41,439 bases of DNA from Paracoccaceae bacterium (GTDB lineage: Bacteria; Pseudomonadota; Alphaproteobacteria; Rhodobacterales; Rhodobacteraceae), in NCBI GenBank assembly GCA_902602765.1, contig CACKSH010000015.1:1-41439 (forward strand). The letters run 5' to 3'. Below, piece by piece: positions 25,639 through 34,839 of this stretch. A program made the translations under genes and the position numbers. Below the pieces are notes generated by a model. It did no database searches. It was not told the DNA's origin and saw nothing but the letters and a program-made list of their open reading frames with translations. Each line of letters starts with the position of its first letter. The first letter of the stretch is position 1.

Positions 25639-27471
25639 ATGTCTCAAAAAGAAATAGATCGCAAGGTTGCAATTATCTTAGCTACTGACGTGGTAAACTA
25701 CAGCAAACATATGGAAAAGAATGAAGCAGAAACGGTTAAAAACCTGCGAGCTTGTGAGAGTATTTTAAAGAAACTTATTGAGCAACATCAGGGTAGACTA
25801 TTTAATACTGGAGGCGACTCATTTTTTGTCGAGTTCTCAAGTGCTGTAGAAGCAGTTGAGTGTGCAGTAACATTTCAAAAGCAGATCGGAGAGAGAAACA
25901 AAGGTGAAAAGGTAACAGTCCCTTTACAATTTCGAATTGGCGTTAACATGGGAGATGTAATAAAAGAAAAAAGTAATCTTTTAGGCGATGGAGTAAATAT
26001 AGCAGCAAGGCTTGAAGCTTTGGCTCAAACTAATGGGGTTACTCTTTCAAAAAATATCTATGACCTAGTTAAAACAAAGACGTCCTATAGCTATAATGAT
26101 CTGGGAATACAGAAAATAAAAAAGAATGAATTTCATGCATATGATATTCTTCTTGAACCTTCTCAAAAACGCAAACTCAAAAGCCAAAAACCCAAGAGTT
26201 TAACTGTAGCGGCAGCCGCTGTCTTATCAATTTGTGCAATAATAGGGGTTTTCTTTGTAAATCAAACTGATCAATCAAAACCTACGGCACAGATTTCTTC
26301 GTTAAATACTATACTAGTTTATCCTTTTAAAAATAACTCCAGCACAGATGAAAAAGATAACCTCAGTGAGGCATTAACTGAAAGTATGATTGGAAGCCTC
26401 TCCAAATTTAAAGGTATTAAAATACTTTCCAGCAGTACGAGTTTTTACGCTAAAGAAAATAATTTAGACAGCACTGAAATTTCTGATGAGTTAGGAGTAA
26501 ATTATATTGTCAGAGGATCCATCCAAACTTTTGGCAACGAGTCAAGAATTAATCTTGAATTAAATGATGCAAAAAAAGACACGGTAGTCTGGTCCAATAA
26601 TATAGACTTTGAAATTTCAGATATCTTTAAAGCTCAAGACAAAATGGGCAGCGAAATACTAAATTATTTGCAGGTCGACCTTGTCACAGGTCATCGAACT
26701 TATGCGGAGACATTGGGAACAATTGAAAACCTAACAATGTCACTCAATGCTAGAGATGAATGGCGAAAATTTACCTTAGAGGGCAACGAGAAACACACCC
26801 AACTGATTGATGAATTAGCTGAAAGAATTGGAGACAACAACCCATATATACAAATGAGTAGGGGTTGGAGCATCTATCAAAAACTCCGTGCAGGTTGGTC
26901 TAAGAACAGAGACAGCGATATTGCTAAATTAGATGAACTTCTAGACAAAGTTTTAGCGTCTGATCTCAGAGACAGAGTACTTCACTTTAAAGCGATGGTA
27001 GAACTTACTTTCTTATCTAAAGATTGTGAAATTGCAAAGGAATTTGCAAGACAAGCAGTCGAGTTGGCAAGTAGTTCAGACGCATATACTGGGGCCGGTT
27101 TTGTATACTTTATGTGTAAAGAATATGATCTTGCTATAGACAGTTATCAAAATGGTCTAATCTTGACTCCCAATGATAATGGTTGGTTTATTACGAGATA
27201 CTTAGTGCCATCGATGTATAGGGCTGGATACTACGATCAGATAAAAGAGGTGCTAACACCAATTATTGATGCTACTGATATGCCCGCAAATTTGTTGGGC
27301 TATTATGCATTTCTGAAAGTAAACGAGGAAGAGAATGACACTGCAAAACAATATTTAGATAAAGCCAAGAGTAAAGGGCTTTCTAAAAAATATCTGACAA
27401 GATTCGAAATGGACGAACCCACCTTTAAGGATTTTGCTTCTGCGTTAAATACCGTTGGTGATATCCCATGA
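25639..27471 (+). CDS. Class III adenylate/guanylate cyclase with membrane segment and TPR region
   Basis: A 610-residue protein. Residues 1-170 are a class III nucleotidyl cyclase domain with both metal-binding aspartates (D17 in LATDVVNYSKHM and D60 in NTGGDSFF) and the transition-state pair N120 and R124 (GDGVNIAARLE), so it should be active. A membrane helix lies at about 189-208. Residues 220-340 look like the TolB/FlgO-like domain often found in such proteins (ILVYPFKNNS, LGVNYIVRGSIQ). The rest is helical, TPR-like. The product is probably cAMP; what it senses is unknown. It is the largest gene between the tRNA-Arg and the degenerate tRNA copy. Confidence 0.85.
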   Translation: MSQKEIDRKVAIILATDVVNYSKHMEKNEAETVKNLRACESILKKLIEQHQGRLFNTGGDSFFVEFSSAVEAVECAVTFQKQIGERNKGEKVTVPLQFRIGVNMGDVIKEKSNLLGDGVNIAARLEALAQTNGVTLSKNIYDLVKTKTSYSYNDLGIQKIKKNEFHAYDILLEPSQKRKLKSQKPKSLTVAAAAVLSICAIIGVFFVNQTDQSKPTAQISSLNTILVYPFKNNSSTDEKDNLSEALTESMIGSLSKFKGIKILSSSTSFYAKENNLDSTEISDELGVNYIVRGSIQTFGNESRINLELNDAKKDTVVWSNNIDFEISDIFKAQDKMGSEILNYLQVDLVTGHRTYAETLGTIENLTMSLNARDEWRKFTLEGNEKHTQLIDELAERIGDNNPYIQMSRGWSIYQKLRAGWSKNRDSDIAKLDELLDKVLASDLRDRVLHFKAMVELTFLSKDCEIAKEFARQAVELASSSDAYTGAGFVYFMCKEYDLAIDSYQNGLILTPNDNGWFITRYLVPSMYRAGYYDQIKEVLTPIIDATDMPANLLGYYAFLKVNEEENDTAKQYLDKAKSKGLSKKYLTRFEMDEPTFKDFASALNTVGDIP

Positions 27472-27558
27472 TAACTTCAGAATTAATAAAATATAAATTA
27501 AAAGTTTTTTGAAACAGGTGACCTTACCCTTGAGGCTAACTTTAGTTGTGGTTCAATG

Positions 27559-27590
27559 AAAAAAAGGGCTTAGCTTTTATGGCTAGCCCT
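27559..27590 (-). terminator. Rho-independent terminator
   Basis: On the minus strand AGGGCTAGC pairs with GCTAAGCCCT (9 pairs, one bulge) around a 7-base loop and is followed by seven Ts. It lies about 100 bases after the stop of the small ORF downstream of tRNA-Arg, so it probably ends the tRNA transcript. Confidence 0.7.
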
Positions 27591-27692
27591 CAAAAGGTAA
27601 AGATAAGAATTGGGAGACGTTAACTAACCTTGGTTAACCCGCACTAATTATGTCATGACACATAGTATATACGCACCGACATCTAGTTTGGA

Positions 27693-27854
27693 TCACAGTT
27701 TAACTGTTGCCATCGCAGCCGTGTATTCACCTAAGGTTTTATCTATAATTTCATCACGGGTTGTATCAGGTTCCTCTGTAATATTTTGAGGGTCGTTACT
27801 CTCTAGCACTTCTGCAATAAGATACTGCTTATGGCTAGGCAGTCTTCGGTACAT
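27693..27854 (-). CDS. Small ORF downstream of tRNA-Arg
   Basis: A 53-residue frame starting at MYRRLPSHKQ, with a purine-rich AGAGAG just before the ATG. A GTG at 27899 would give 68 residues but overlaps the tRNA 3' end by 8 bases, so I prefer the inner start. The product is acidic (SNDPQNITEEPDTTRDEIID) and has no recognised domain. It lies between the tRNA and a good terminator on the same strand, so it may be carried on the tRNA transcript. Confidence 0.35.
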   Translation of the reverse strand: MYRRLPSHKQYLIAEVLESNDPQNITEEPDTTRDEIIDKTLGEYTAAMATVKL

Positions 27855-27891
27855 CTCTCTAGTCTGCTTCAGATAAGAGTTAGGCTGTTTG

Positions 27892-27968
27892 TGGCGCACC
27901 GGGGAGGATTCGAACCCCCGACCCCTTGATTCGTAGTCAAGTACTCTATCCAGCTGAGCTACCGGTGC
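27892..27968 (-). tRNA. tRNA-Arg (ACG)
   Basis: A 77-base cloverleaf including an encoded CCA. The acceptor stem GCACCGG pairs with CCGGTGC, with discriminator G. The D arm is GCTCAGCTGGATAGAG, and the anticodon stem CTTGA/TCAAG holds loop CTACGAA with anticodon ACG. The T arm is GGGGGTTCGAATCCTCC. tRNA-Arg genes are frequent integration sites, and the 3' 16 bases recur at 23182. Confidence 0.97.
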
Positions 27969-28102
27969 GTCCGGCTCGTGGTTAAGGTGAATTCATGACC
28001 TTTGCAATAGATAAATATTGAAAAGTTTTTTTATCATATCCGATAAAACAAAAGATGAACTTTAAAATAAGAAGTGAAGGCCACTAGCTCTTTTAGCTAA
28101 AT

Positions 28103-29521
28103 TTATTTGAAAAATCTCTGAATAACGCCAACGTAATTTTTTAAAAGCTTATTACTAAAAACCTTTGGAGCATAGTATTCACTTATAACTCGCTTATTAA
28201 CTTCTCCCAGTGTGGGATACGGAGCCACCATTGCATTAATATTTGAAATTTTAATACTTTTTGCAATTACGAACGCCCAAAAAGATATTAGCTCACCAGC
28301 ATTTTTCGAAGTAATTGAGCAACCTATTACTTTTCTTCCAAGTAATATAACTTCGACAAATCCCTCTGCTTTACTATCCGTTATAGCCCGATCATTAGTT
28401 TTTAAATTCACAAATGAGCGCTCAACTTTTTTTCCAAAGCGCTTGACGGCATCCTCAAAATTCATTCCTACAGACGCTATTTCTGGATCAGTGTATGTAA
28501 CTTGCGGTATATGATCAGTCCGCAATTTGGATGGAAGCCCCAATAATATTTTTTTAAGAACGATACCTGCATGGTAGCTGGCCGTATGAGTAAATCGTGA
28601 TCCCTCTACTATGTCTCCTATTGCATAAACCGACCTATTGGTGGTTCGGAGTTTTCTATCAACGATTACTCCGAATTCACTGTACTCAACCCCTGCTCTT
28701 TCTAAGGCCAACTGCTCAATATTTGGCACGCGCCCAGCAGCAATTAACAAGTCGCTTACTAATAATACTTCCCCCGAGCTTAGATAAAGTTTGATATCAG
28801 CCTTGTCTTTTTCAACCCGATTAACAAACGTGTTCTCAAGAATATTTACGCCATCATCTATTAAACTTTTCTCAACAGGCTCAACAAATCTGCGCTCATG
28901 ACCAATCATAATTCTGTGCATCTCAATTAGTGTTGTTTTAACACCTAACCTAGCATGAGCCTGCGCCATCTCTAAGCCGATCGGGCCACCGCCTATTATA
29001 GCAAGATGACTCGGCGCTTTTCTTAGATTAAACAAAGTTTCATTTGTTAAATAAGACACTTCATCAAGACCATTTATATTTGGAATTTTTGCCCTGGAAC
29101 CAGTGGCCAGCACCATGCGGCGTGCAGTAATTTCGTATTCACCTGCAATTATCGTCTTGCGGTCTTTAAATTTAGCATATTGTCTTATGACTTTTACTCC
29201 CATTTGCTCGAAACGTTCTTGGCTATCATGTGGAGCAATTGCTGCTATTTTTTTCGTAACGTAGGCCATTACGTCGGCATAATTAGAACCGACTATTTTT
29301 GCCTTAATACCAAACTTATCAGAATGATTGACTTGATGAGCAGTATTTGCTGCAGCTAAAAGAGCTTTGGAAGGCACACAGCCATAATTTAGACAATCAC
29401 CACCCATCCGGTCACCCTCAACCAATACGACATTTGCCCCCAATTGTGCTGCACCAGAAGCAAGAACTAGTCCTCCCGACCCTGCCCCGATAACAAGCAG
29501 GTCTACCTTAATATTTTTCAT
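28103..29521 (-). CDS. Dihydrolipoamide dehydrogenase/mercuric reductase-like flavoprotein
   Basis: A 472-residue FAD-dependent pyridine nucleotide-disulfide oxidoreductase. Seen: FAD-binding GAGSGG (12-17), redox-active disulfide C43 and C48 in GGDCLNYGCVPSKAL, NAD(P)-binding IIGGGPIGLEMA, and the second FAD motif VYAIGDI. The C-terminal catalytic motif reads PYPTLGE; the His that acts as base in classical lipoamide dehydrogenase (HPTxxE) is a Tyr. It is therefore not a standard E3 subunit, and no dehydrogenase-complex genes are nearby. It overlaps the TVP38 gene by 14 bases, a pairing often seen in bacteria. Substrate unknown. Confidence 0.85.
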   Translation of the reverse strand: MKNIKVDLLVIGAGSGGLVLASGAAQLGANVVLVEGDRMGGDCLNYGCVPSKALLAAANTAHQVNHSDKFGIKAKIVGSNYADVMAYVTKKIAAIAPHDSQERFEQMGVKVIRQYAKFKDRKTIIAGEYEITARRMVLATGSRAKIPNINGLDEVSYLTNETLFNLRKAPSHLAIIGGGPIGLEMAQAHARLGVKTTLIEMHRIMIGHERRFVEPVEKSLIDDGVNILENTFVNRVEKDKADIKLYLSSGEVLLVSDLLIAAGRVPNIEQLALERAGVEYSEFGVIVDRKLRTTNRSVYAIGDIVEGSRFTHTASYHAGIVLKKILLGLPSKLRTDHIPQVTYTDPEIASVGMNFEDAVKRFGKKVERSFVNLKTNDRAITDSKAEGFVEVILLGRKVIGCSITSKNAGELISFWAFVIAKSIKISNINAMVAPYPTLGEVNKRVISEYYAPKVFSNKLLKNYVGVIQRFFK

Positions 29522-30248
29522 TTTTTTGTTCCGTCATCGTTCTCGGTAAAAAGCCAAAATGCCTAAAAATTATTGGTATGAGAAGTAGTGCTGTTATACC
29601 CAGTAGAGGACCTAAGATAGCAGGGGTAAATAGGAGTTCAATGTTAGGATAGTCGTTTCTATCGAATACCTCACCAACCCCTACCCCGATCCACGTAAAA
29701 ACTAAGCCACCGGGAATGATGCCAATAACTGTGGTCCAAATAAAATTAAAAAGTCTGACACTAACAAGTGCAGGCAAGATATTCGCTAGAAAGAATGGAA
29801 CCAGTGGGACTAGCCTCAGTATTAACATGATTGAAACTTGATTTTGAATAAGGCCATTTTTTATTTTAACGGCAAAGTTGTTATCAAAATCATTGGTTTG
29901 ATTATATTTAAAACTCTTCAGACCGTATCGGACTAATATGAACAATACTGTTGCACCAGTACTTGCAGCAGTAACATTTATTAATAGCCCTAAGTTGAGA
30001 CCAAATAAAAACCCACCCGAGACAGAGGCAACTGCTGCTCCAGGTAACGAAAAAACTACTAATAAAAAGTAAAATAACCAGAAAACAATTATAGATAGAA
30101 TAAAATTCTCATCCCGAAAGTCTGAAATATCTGATCTATTTTCTTTAAGAGCCTCAAAACTTATCAATTCACTAAAAAAAGAAAGACCGAAAGCAGCAAT
30201 AATTAAAAGTAATATTACAACTGTTTTTCTTAAATCTAACTTATTCAT
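29508..30248 (-). CDS. TVP38/TMEM64 family membrane protein
   Basis: A 246-residue inner-membrane protein with about six hydrophobic segments and the SNARE-associated/VTT domain. Seen: FSLPGAAVASVSGGFLFGL, then ILRLVPLVPFFLANILPAL, then TVIGIIPGGLVFTWIGVG, which are the usual motifs of this family, now linked to lipid scrambling or transport in other members. The ATG start is clear. It is the first gene of a two-gene operon with the flavoprotein; a shared membrane redox role is a guess. Confidence 0.85.
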   Translation of the reverse strand: MNKLDLRKTVVILLLIIAAFGLSFFSELISFEALKENRSDISDFRDENFILSIIVFWLFYFLLVVFSLPGAAVASVSGGFLFGLNLGLLINVTAASTGATVLFILVRYGLKSFKYNQTNDFDNNFAVKIKNGLIQNQVSIMLILRLVPLVPFFLANILPALVSVRLFNFIWTTVIGIIPGGLVFTWIGVGVGEVFDRNDYPNIELLFTPAILGPLLGITALLLIPIIFRHFGFLPRTMTEQKNEKY

Positions 30249-30481
30249 TGAACATTCACACCTTAAACGAGGCTAAATTTTTGGCTATCAAAATTACATG
30301 AGTAATTAAAGTGATAGTAACTCAAAGTCTTTACCTGGCAAAAAATAAGTCATCGGCAGTAAAAATAATTTTGCAGTATTAGAACGGTTTGACTTCTTGG
30401 GAATAGAAGCTTAAAACACTGACCTCAAGAGAGTTTGTTCTTGCGATTCTTGCGCAAAGATAAAAATACGGAGAATGATCG

Positions 30482-30616
30482 ATGAAACGTACATACCAGC
30501 CATCGAACTTGGTTAGAAAGCGCCGACATGGTTTCCGTTCACGAATGGCAACAAAAGCCGGCAGAAAAATTTTAAATGCTCGAAGAGCGAGAGGGCGAAA
30601 GTCCTTAAGCGCCTAG
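30482..30616 (+). CDS. rpmH: Ribosomal protein bL34
   Basis: A 44-residue, very basic protein beginning [19 protein letters not shown] and ending [11 protein letters not shown], the complete and typical L34 sequence of the large ribosomal subunit. It has a GGAG ribosome site. It heads the conserved rpmH-rnpA-yidD-yidC cluster that lies near the origin region in many bacteria. Confidence 0.98.
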   Translation: MKRTYQPSNLVRKRRHGFRSRMATKAGRKILNARRARGRKSLSA

Positions 30617-30656
30617 GATTACTTTTAGTCCTGAGACGCACTTTTGGTGCAAACTC

Positions 30657-31031
30657 ATGGAAAATCTATCATCAGAAGATCGCAACTCTAAGCATGCCTT
30701 GGAAACTCTGTCAAAAAGAGTAGATTTTATTGCCGCGTCCAAAGCGGAAAAATTTATTGGAAAATCTATAATTGTTCAGGCTCGACCTAACTCACTTGAA
30801 ACTATAAGAGTAGGTTATACTGCAAGCAAAAAAGTTGGTAATGCAGTCATGCGCAACCGTGCTAAGCGACGCATGCGCGCAGCTGCAGCAGAAACCGTGG
30901 CTCAATATGGGACTTCTAGCACAGACTACGTTTTAATTGGACGAGCTGAGAGTACCTGTAATACAAAATTTAAAGACCTAAAATTTGAATTAATCCATGC
31001 TTTCAATAAGCTAAGTGTAAGGCAAAAATGA
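30657..31031 (+). CDS. rnpA: Ribonuclease P protein component
   Basis: A 124-residue basic protein that helps RNase P RNA cut the 5' ends of tRNA precursors. The family signature is [24 protein letters not shown], split around the RNR motif (RNRAKRR). The first dozen residues are poorly conserved, and a shorter start at the downstream GCCTTGGAA region cannot be excluded. The stop overlaps the start of yidD by 4 bases. Confidence 0.95.
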   Translation: MENLSSEDRNSKHALETLSKRVDFIAASKAEKFIGKSIIVQARPNSLETIRVGYTASKKVGNAVMRNRAKRRMRAAAAETVAQYGTSSTDYVLIGRAESTCNTKFKDLKFELIHAFNKLSVRQK

Positions 31032-31258
31032 ATCCTATTTCGTTCCTCATTTCACTTCCAATTAGAGCTTACAGGGCTATTTTTTCACCTTGGGTAGGAC
31101 ATAACTGCCGATATCAACCAACGTGCAGCGCATACGCTTTAGAAGCCTTGGAAAAAAGAGGTGCAATCGTCGGAGTTTATTTAATTGTAAGGCGCCTACT
31201 TAAATGCCATCCGTGGGGTGGACAAGGCTATGATCCAGTACCTGAAAAAAATAAATAA
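31028..31258 (+). CDS. yidD: Membrane protein insertion efficiency factor YidD
   Basis: A 76-residue protein with the family signature [20 protein letters not shown] followed by YALEAL and [13 protein letters not shown]. Conserved cysteines are at CRYQPTCS and KCHPWG. An N-terminal amphipathic helix places it at the inner membrane, where it aids YidC. The start overlaps the rnpA stop. Confidence 0.96.
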   Translation: MNPISFLISLPIRAYRAIFSPWVGHNCRYQPTCSAYALEALEKRGAIVGVYLIVRRLLKCHPWGGQGYDPVPEKNK

Positions 31259-31314
31259 TCTCAATTATATTCGCATCACTTGTTATGGACATTAATCTAA
31301 TTTAAAGCCTTGAT

Positions 31315-32142
31315 ATGCTAGACAATCTAAATGATATCCATCCTTTGTTTTACGGTGCACCATCAAGCACTGAATTCAAAAAACTAAGACGCAGGATCAT
31401 TCGAAACGTAAGCCAAGCTATTAGTGATTATGGCATGGTGGAGCGGGACGCACGCTGGTTAGTTTGTTTATCCGGCGGAAAGGACAGCTATACGCTTTTA
31501 GCGGCTCTCTACGAACTAAAATGGAGAGGTTTATTACCAGTTGAGATTTTAGCATGTAATTTAGATCAGGGGCAGCCTAACTTCCCACAAACCATTCTTC
31601 CAGAGTTCTTAGAAAAAATGGAGGTACCACACAGGATTGAATATCAAGATACCTACTCTGTGGTAGTCGATAAAATCCCAGAAGGTCGTACATTCTGCTC
31701 ATTATGCTCACGATTACGGCGCGGACATTTATACCGTATAGCGCGCGAGGAAGGATGTTCAGCAGTCGTATTAGGTCACCACAGAGATGACATACTTGAA
31801 ACGTTTTTTATGAACCTTTTCCATGGCGGTAGGCTTGCTACAATGCCTCCAAAACTTGTAAATGAAGAAAAAGATTTATTTGTCTACCGCCCCCTTGCTT
31901 ATGTGGCAGAAGCTGATTGTGAAAAATTTTCAAAGCAAATGGATTATCCAATAATTCCGTGTGATTTATGCGGATCTCAAGATGGACTTCAGAGACAACA
32001 GGTGAAAAGGATTTTAGATGGTTGGGAAAAAAATAGCCCTGGGCGACGTCAAGTAATGTTTCGATCTCTGATGAATACGAAACCGTCTCATTTATTAGAT
32101 AAGAATTTATTCGACTTTTTAGACCTTCAGAGAGAACTGTAG
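31315..32142 (+). CDS. ttcA: tRNA 2-thiocytidine synthetase TtcA
   Basis: A 275-residue PP-loop ATPase that thiolates C32 of some tRNAs, including tRNA-Arg. Seen: PP-loop SGGKDS at 53-58 and the three cysteines for a 4Fe-4S cluster, C129 and C132 ([11 protein letters not shown]) plus C217 (PCDLCGSQ). Length is typical. It sits between yidD and yidC, as in many Rhodobacterales. Confidence 0.9.
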   Translation: MLDNLNDIHPLFYGAPSSTEFKKLRRRIIRNVSQAISDYGMVERDARWLVCLSGGKDSYTLLAALYELKWRGLLPVEILACNLDQGQPNFPQTILPEFLEKMEVPHRIEYQDTYSVVVDKIPEGRTFCSLCSRLRRGHLYRIAREEGCSAVVLGHHRDDILETFFMNLFHGGRLATMPPKLVNEEKDLFVYRPLAYVAEADCEKFSKQMDYPIIPCDLCGSQDGLQRQQVKRILDGWEKNSPGRRQVMFRSLMNTKPSHLLDKNLFDFLDLQREL

Positions 32143-32310
32143 AAGGAGAATAAAGCTCTGACTAATCAAGATAATTAAAAATTGAGTAAAATAATCTCTA
32201 TTTTTCTACTAAAAGTAACTTGGTATCTATAAATTCGCTGAAACAGTCTTGACCTTTTTGATCTTAGTCTGTTGAACGTGGGTAAACTAAAAAGATTTGG
32301 TGGCTTTTTT

Positions 32311-34095
32311 ATGGACGATCAGAATAAAAATCTAATCCTGGCATCTGTGCTTAGTTTTGTAGTTATTATAGCTTGGTTTATTTTATTTCCCCCACCAGAG
32401 CCAATCCAGACCAAAGAACAAAATATCGAACAAACACAGGTCCAAGGTTTGCCTGCTCAAAATATTCAAGAAACTGTCACCTTACCGTCCAACCTTAGTG
32501 ATAACAAAGATGTACCAAGCATCGAGATTGAGACAGACCGAGTTATAGGGTCGATCTCACTCGAGGGCGGAAGAATAGATAATCTATCATTAAAAGATTA
32601 CCGAGTTGCATTAGACGAAAACTCTGAGATTGTAACCCTTCTCAAACCGAGTACTGTCCCACATGGATTTTATGCTGCATACGGTTGGGCAGCTTTAGCC
32701 GGATTAGATCCTAAATCAGTTCCAAATCCAGATACCATTTGGTCTGTTTCAGGTAACCCAAAATTGACGCATCAAGATCCGGTAACGATATATTGGGACA
32801 ACCAAAATGGTCTTCTATTCAGCAGAACAATATCAATTGATAAAAATTATCTCTTTACAATCGACCAAACGGTTACGAATGAAAGCGGTGCAGAAGTACA
32901 GTTAAGACCCTACGGGCTGCTTAGACGTCATGGAGAACCAACTGGCCTCAAAAATTTCTTCATACTTCATGAGGGTTTAGTCAGAATGTCTGATGGAACC
33001 TTGGCAGAGGACAGTTATGATGACCTGAGAGATTATGGTTACAGTGACAGAGAAGCTGCATACGCTGACAGAATTGAAGTTGAAAATTCAGGATGGATTG
33101 GTTTTACAGATCATTTCTGGATGGCAACGCTTATTCCTGAGCAGAACAACAGGTTTCGCTCTACCGCAAAATACTATGATAAGTCTGATATTTTTCAGGC
33201 AGAAACAGTTTTTAGTCCACAAACTGTTCGCATTGGTCAATCAGCAAATGTTACTTCGCACCTCTTTGCTGGAGCAAAAGAATGGGAAGCAATTAGAAAT
33301 TACGAAAAAACGGGCGTCGAAGGCTTTTTGGATAGCATCGATTGGGGCTGGTTCTTTTTCTTAACAAAGCCGATCTTCGCAGCTTTGCATTACTTAAATA
33401 AATTTATTGGTAATACGGGCTGGGCAATAATTGGACTAACTTTGCTAATAAAAACTTTATTGCTACCTTTGGCATATAAATCATACGTTTCAATGGCAAA
33501 GATGAAAGAGCTCCAGCCAGAAATGGAAAAAATAAAGGAGCGAACAGGCGGCGATCGACAAAAATTACAAGCTGAAATGATGGGTCTTTACAAAAAGGAA
33601 AAGGTTAACCCGGCGGCTGGTTGCTTACCAATTTTACTACAGATACCAATTTTCTTCGCGCTATACAAAGTTATCTTTGTCACTCTAGAACTTAGGCATG
33701 CTCCATGGATTGGATGGATAAAAGATCTTAGTGCTCCCGACCCATCTACCATATTAAACCTTTTTGGTCTGCTTCCATGGGGAAACCCATTCCAACCAGA
33801 AAGCATTCTGTTTATTTTTTCATTGGGCGTTTTGCCAATCTTACTCGGCATTTCCATGTGGCTTCAGCAAAAACTAAATCCCGCGCCGACCGATGCAACT
33901 CAGGCTATGATTTTCGCATGGATGCCGTGGGTATTTATGTTCATGCTCGGCACTTTCGCTTCCGGACTAATTATATATTGGATTGCGAACAATGTGATAA
34001 CTTTTGCGCAACAGTATATGATTATGCGATCTCAGGGTTATAAGCCTGATGTATTCGGCAACATAAGGGAAAGCTTCAAGCGAAAAAAAACTTAA
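32311..34095 (+). CDS. yidC: Membrane protein insertase YidC
   Basis: A 594-residue insertase. The first helix (NLILASVLSFVVIIAWFILFPP) is followed by a long periplasmic beta domain (about 80-340) and a C-terminal 5-helix core (INGWAI-like NTGWAIIGLTLLIKTLLLPLA, the AGCLPILLQIPIFFALYKV helix, and FASGLIIYWIANN). I chose the ATG at 32311, preceded by GGTGG with 7-base spacing; a TTG at 32272 would add 13 residues before the canonical MDDQNKNLI start. Confidence 0.96.
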   Translation: MDDQNKNLILASVLSFVVIIAWFILFPPPEPIQTKEQNIEQTQVQGLPAQNIQETVTLPSNLSDNKDVPSIEIETDRVIGSISLEGGRIDNLSLKDYRVALDENSEIVTLLKPSTVPHGFYAAYGWAALAGLDPKSVPNPDTIWSVSGNPKLTHQDPVTIYWDNQNGLLFSRTISIDKNYLFTIDQTVTNESGAEVQLRPYGLLRRHGEPTGLKNFFILHEGLVRMSDGTLAEDSYDDLRDYGYSDREAAYADRIEVENSGWIGFTDHFWMATLIPEQNNRFRSTAKYYDKSDIFQAETVFSPQTVRIGQSANVTSHLFAGAKEWEAIRNYEKTGVEGFLDSIDWGWFFFLTKPIFAALHYLNKFIGNTGWAIIGLTLLIKTLLLPLAYKSYVSMAKMKELQPEMEKIKERTGGDRQKLQAEMMGLYKKEKVNPAAGCLPILLQIPIFFALYKVIFVTLELRHAPWIGWIKDLSAPDPSTILNLFGLLPWGNPFQPESILFIFSLGVLPILLGISMWLQQKLNPAPTDATQAMIFAWMPWVFMFMLGTFASGLIIYWIANNVITFAQQYMIMRSQGYKPDVFGNIRESFKRKKT

Positions 34096-34839
34096 ATGGC
34101 TTACTTATCAGAAATATGGCGCTATCCCATAAAATCACATGGGCGAGAGAGTGTTTCGGAGGTTAAAGTAACAGCTGGCGCGGCGCTTCCACATGATAGA
34201 CTTTGGGCCGTCACTCATGAGGACAGCACTGCAGATGGCAGTGAGTGGGTAGCATGCCACAATTTCTCAAGAGGGGCTAAGGCTCCTAGTTTAATGGCCA
34301 TTGCAACACATTTCGATGAGAAAAAAAATACTTTAACAATGTCACATCCAAATAAAGAAGAGATAACTTTTTGCCCGGATACTGAAGGTGAGAAGTTAGT
34401 TCAATGGACCAAAGATCTGATACCCGGTGATAGAAGTGGATCTGCAAAGCTTATAAGAGCAAGGTCAGCTGCTATGACGGACACGGATTATCCTTCAATA
34501 ACTATTTGCAGTTCAACATCGCATCAGGCTTTAGCTTCAGAAATGGGCTTGGATTTATCAAAAAATCGATGGAGGGGAAATCTTTGGATCGATGATCTAG
34601 ATCCGTGGACAGAAATGGATTGGATAGGCAAAATTGTTCAAATTGGCAACGTGCAATTTGATATAGTGGAACCTGTACAAAGATGCATGGCGACAACCGC
34701 TAACCCTGAAACTGGAATACGGGACGCGGACACCTTAGGTGCATTACAAGCTCACGGTCACCAAAATTTCAGTGTTTACGCAGTTGCTAGAAATAATGGA
34801 AATTTGAGTCTGGGCGATAAACTAACGGTAATTGATTAA
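34096..34839 (+). CDS. MOSC-domain protein
   Basis: A 247-residue protein with an N-terminal MOSC beta-barrel (LSEIWRYPIKSHGRESV) and a MOSC sulfur-carrier core; the family's Arg-Cys is present (EPVQRCMATTANPETG). MOSC proteins bind or transfer sulfur on molybdenum cofactor or form mARC-like reductases. It starts directly at the yidC stop and its own stop overlaps the engB start, so it is co-translated with both. The substrate is unknown. Confidence 0.85.
   Translation: MAYLSEIWRYPIKSHGRESVSEVKVTAGAALPHDRLWAVTHEDSTADGSEWVACHNFSRGAKAPSLMAIATHFDEKKNTLTMSHPNKEEITFCPDTEGEKLVQWTKDLIPGDRSGSAKLIRARSAAMTDTDYPSITICSSTSHQALASEMGLDLSKNRWRGNLWIDDLDPWTEMDWIGKIVQIGNVQFDIVEPVQRCMATTANPETGIRDADTLGALQAHGHQNFSVYAVARNNGNLSLGDKLTVID

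Noticed and set aside
27855-27899. GTG-start extension of the small ORF into the tRNA
   Set aside because: It would overlap the tRNA-Arg 3' end by 8 bases; an inner ATG is more plausible.
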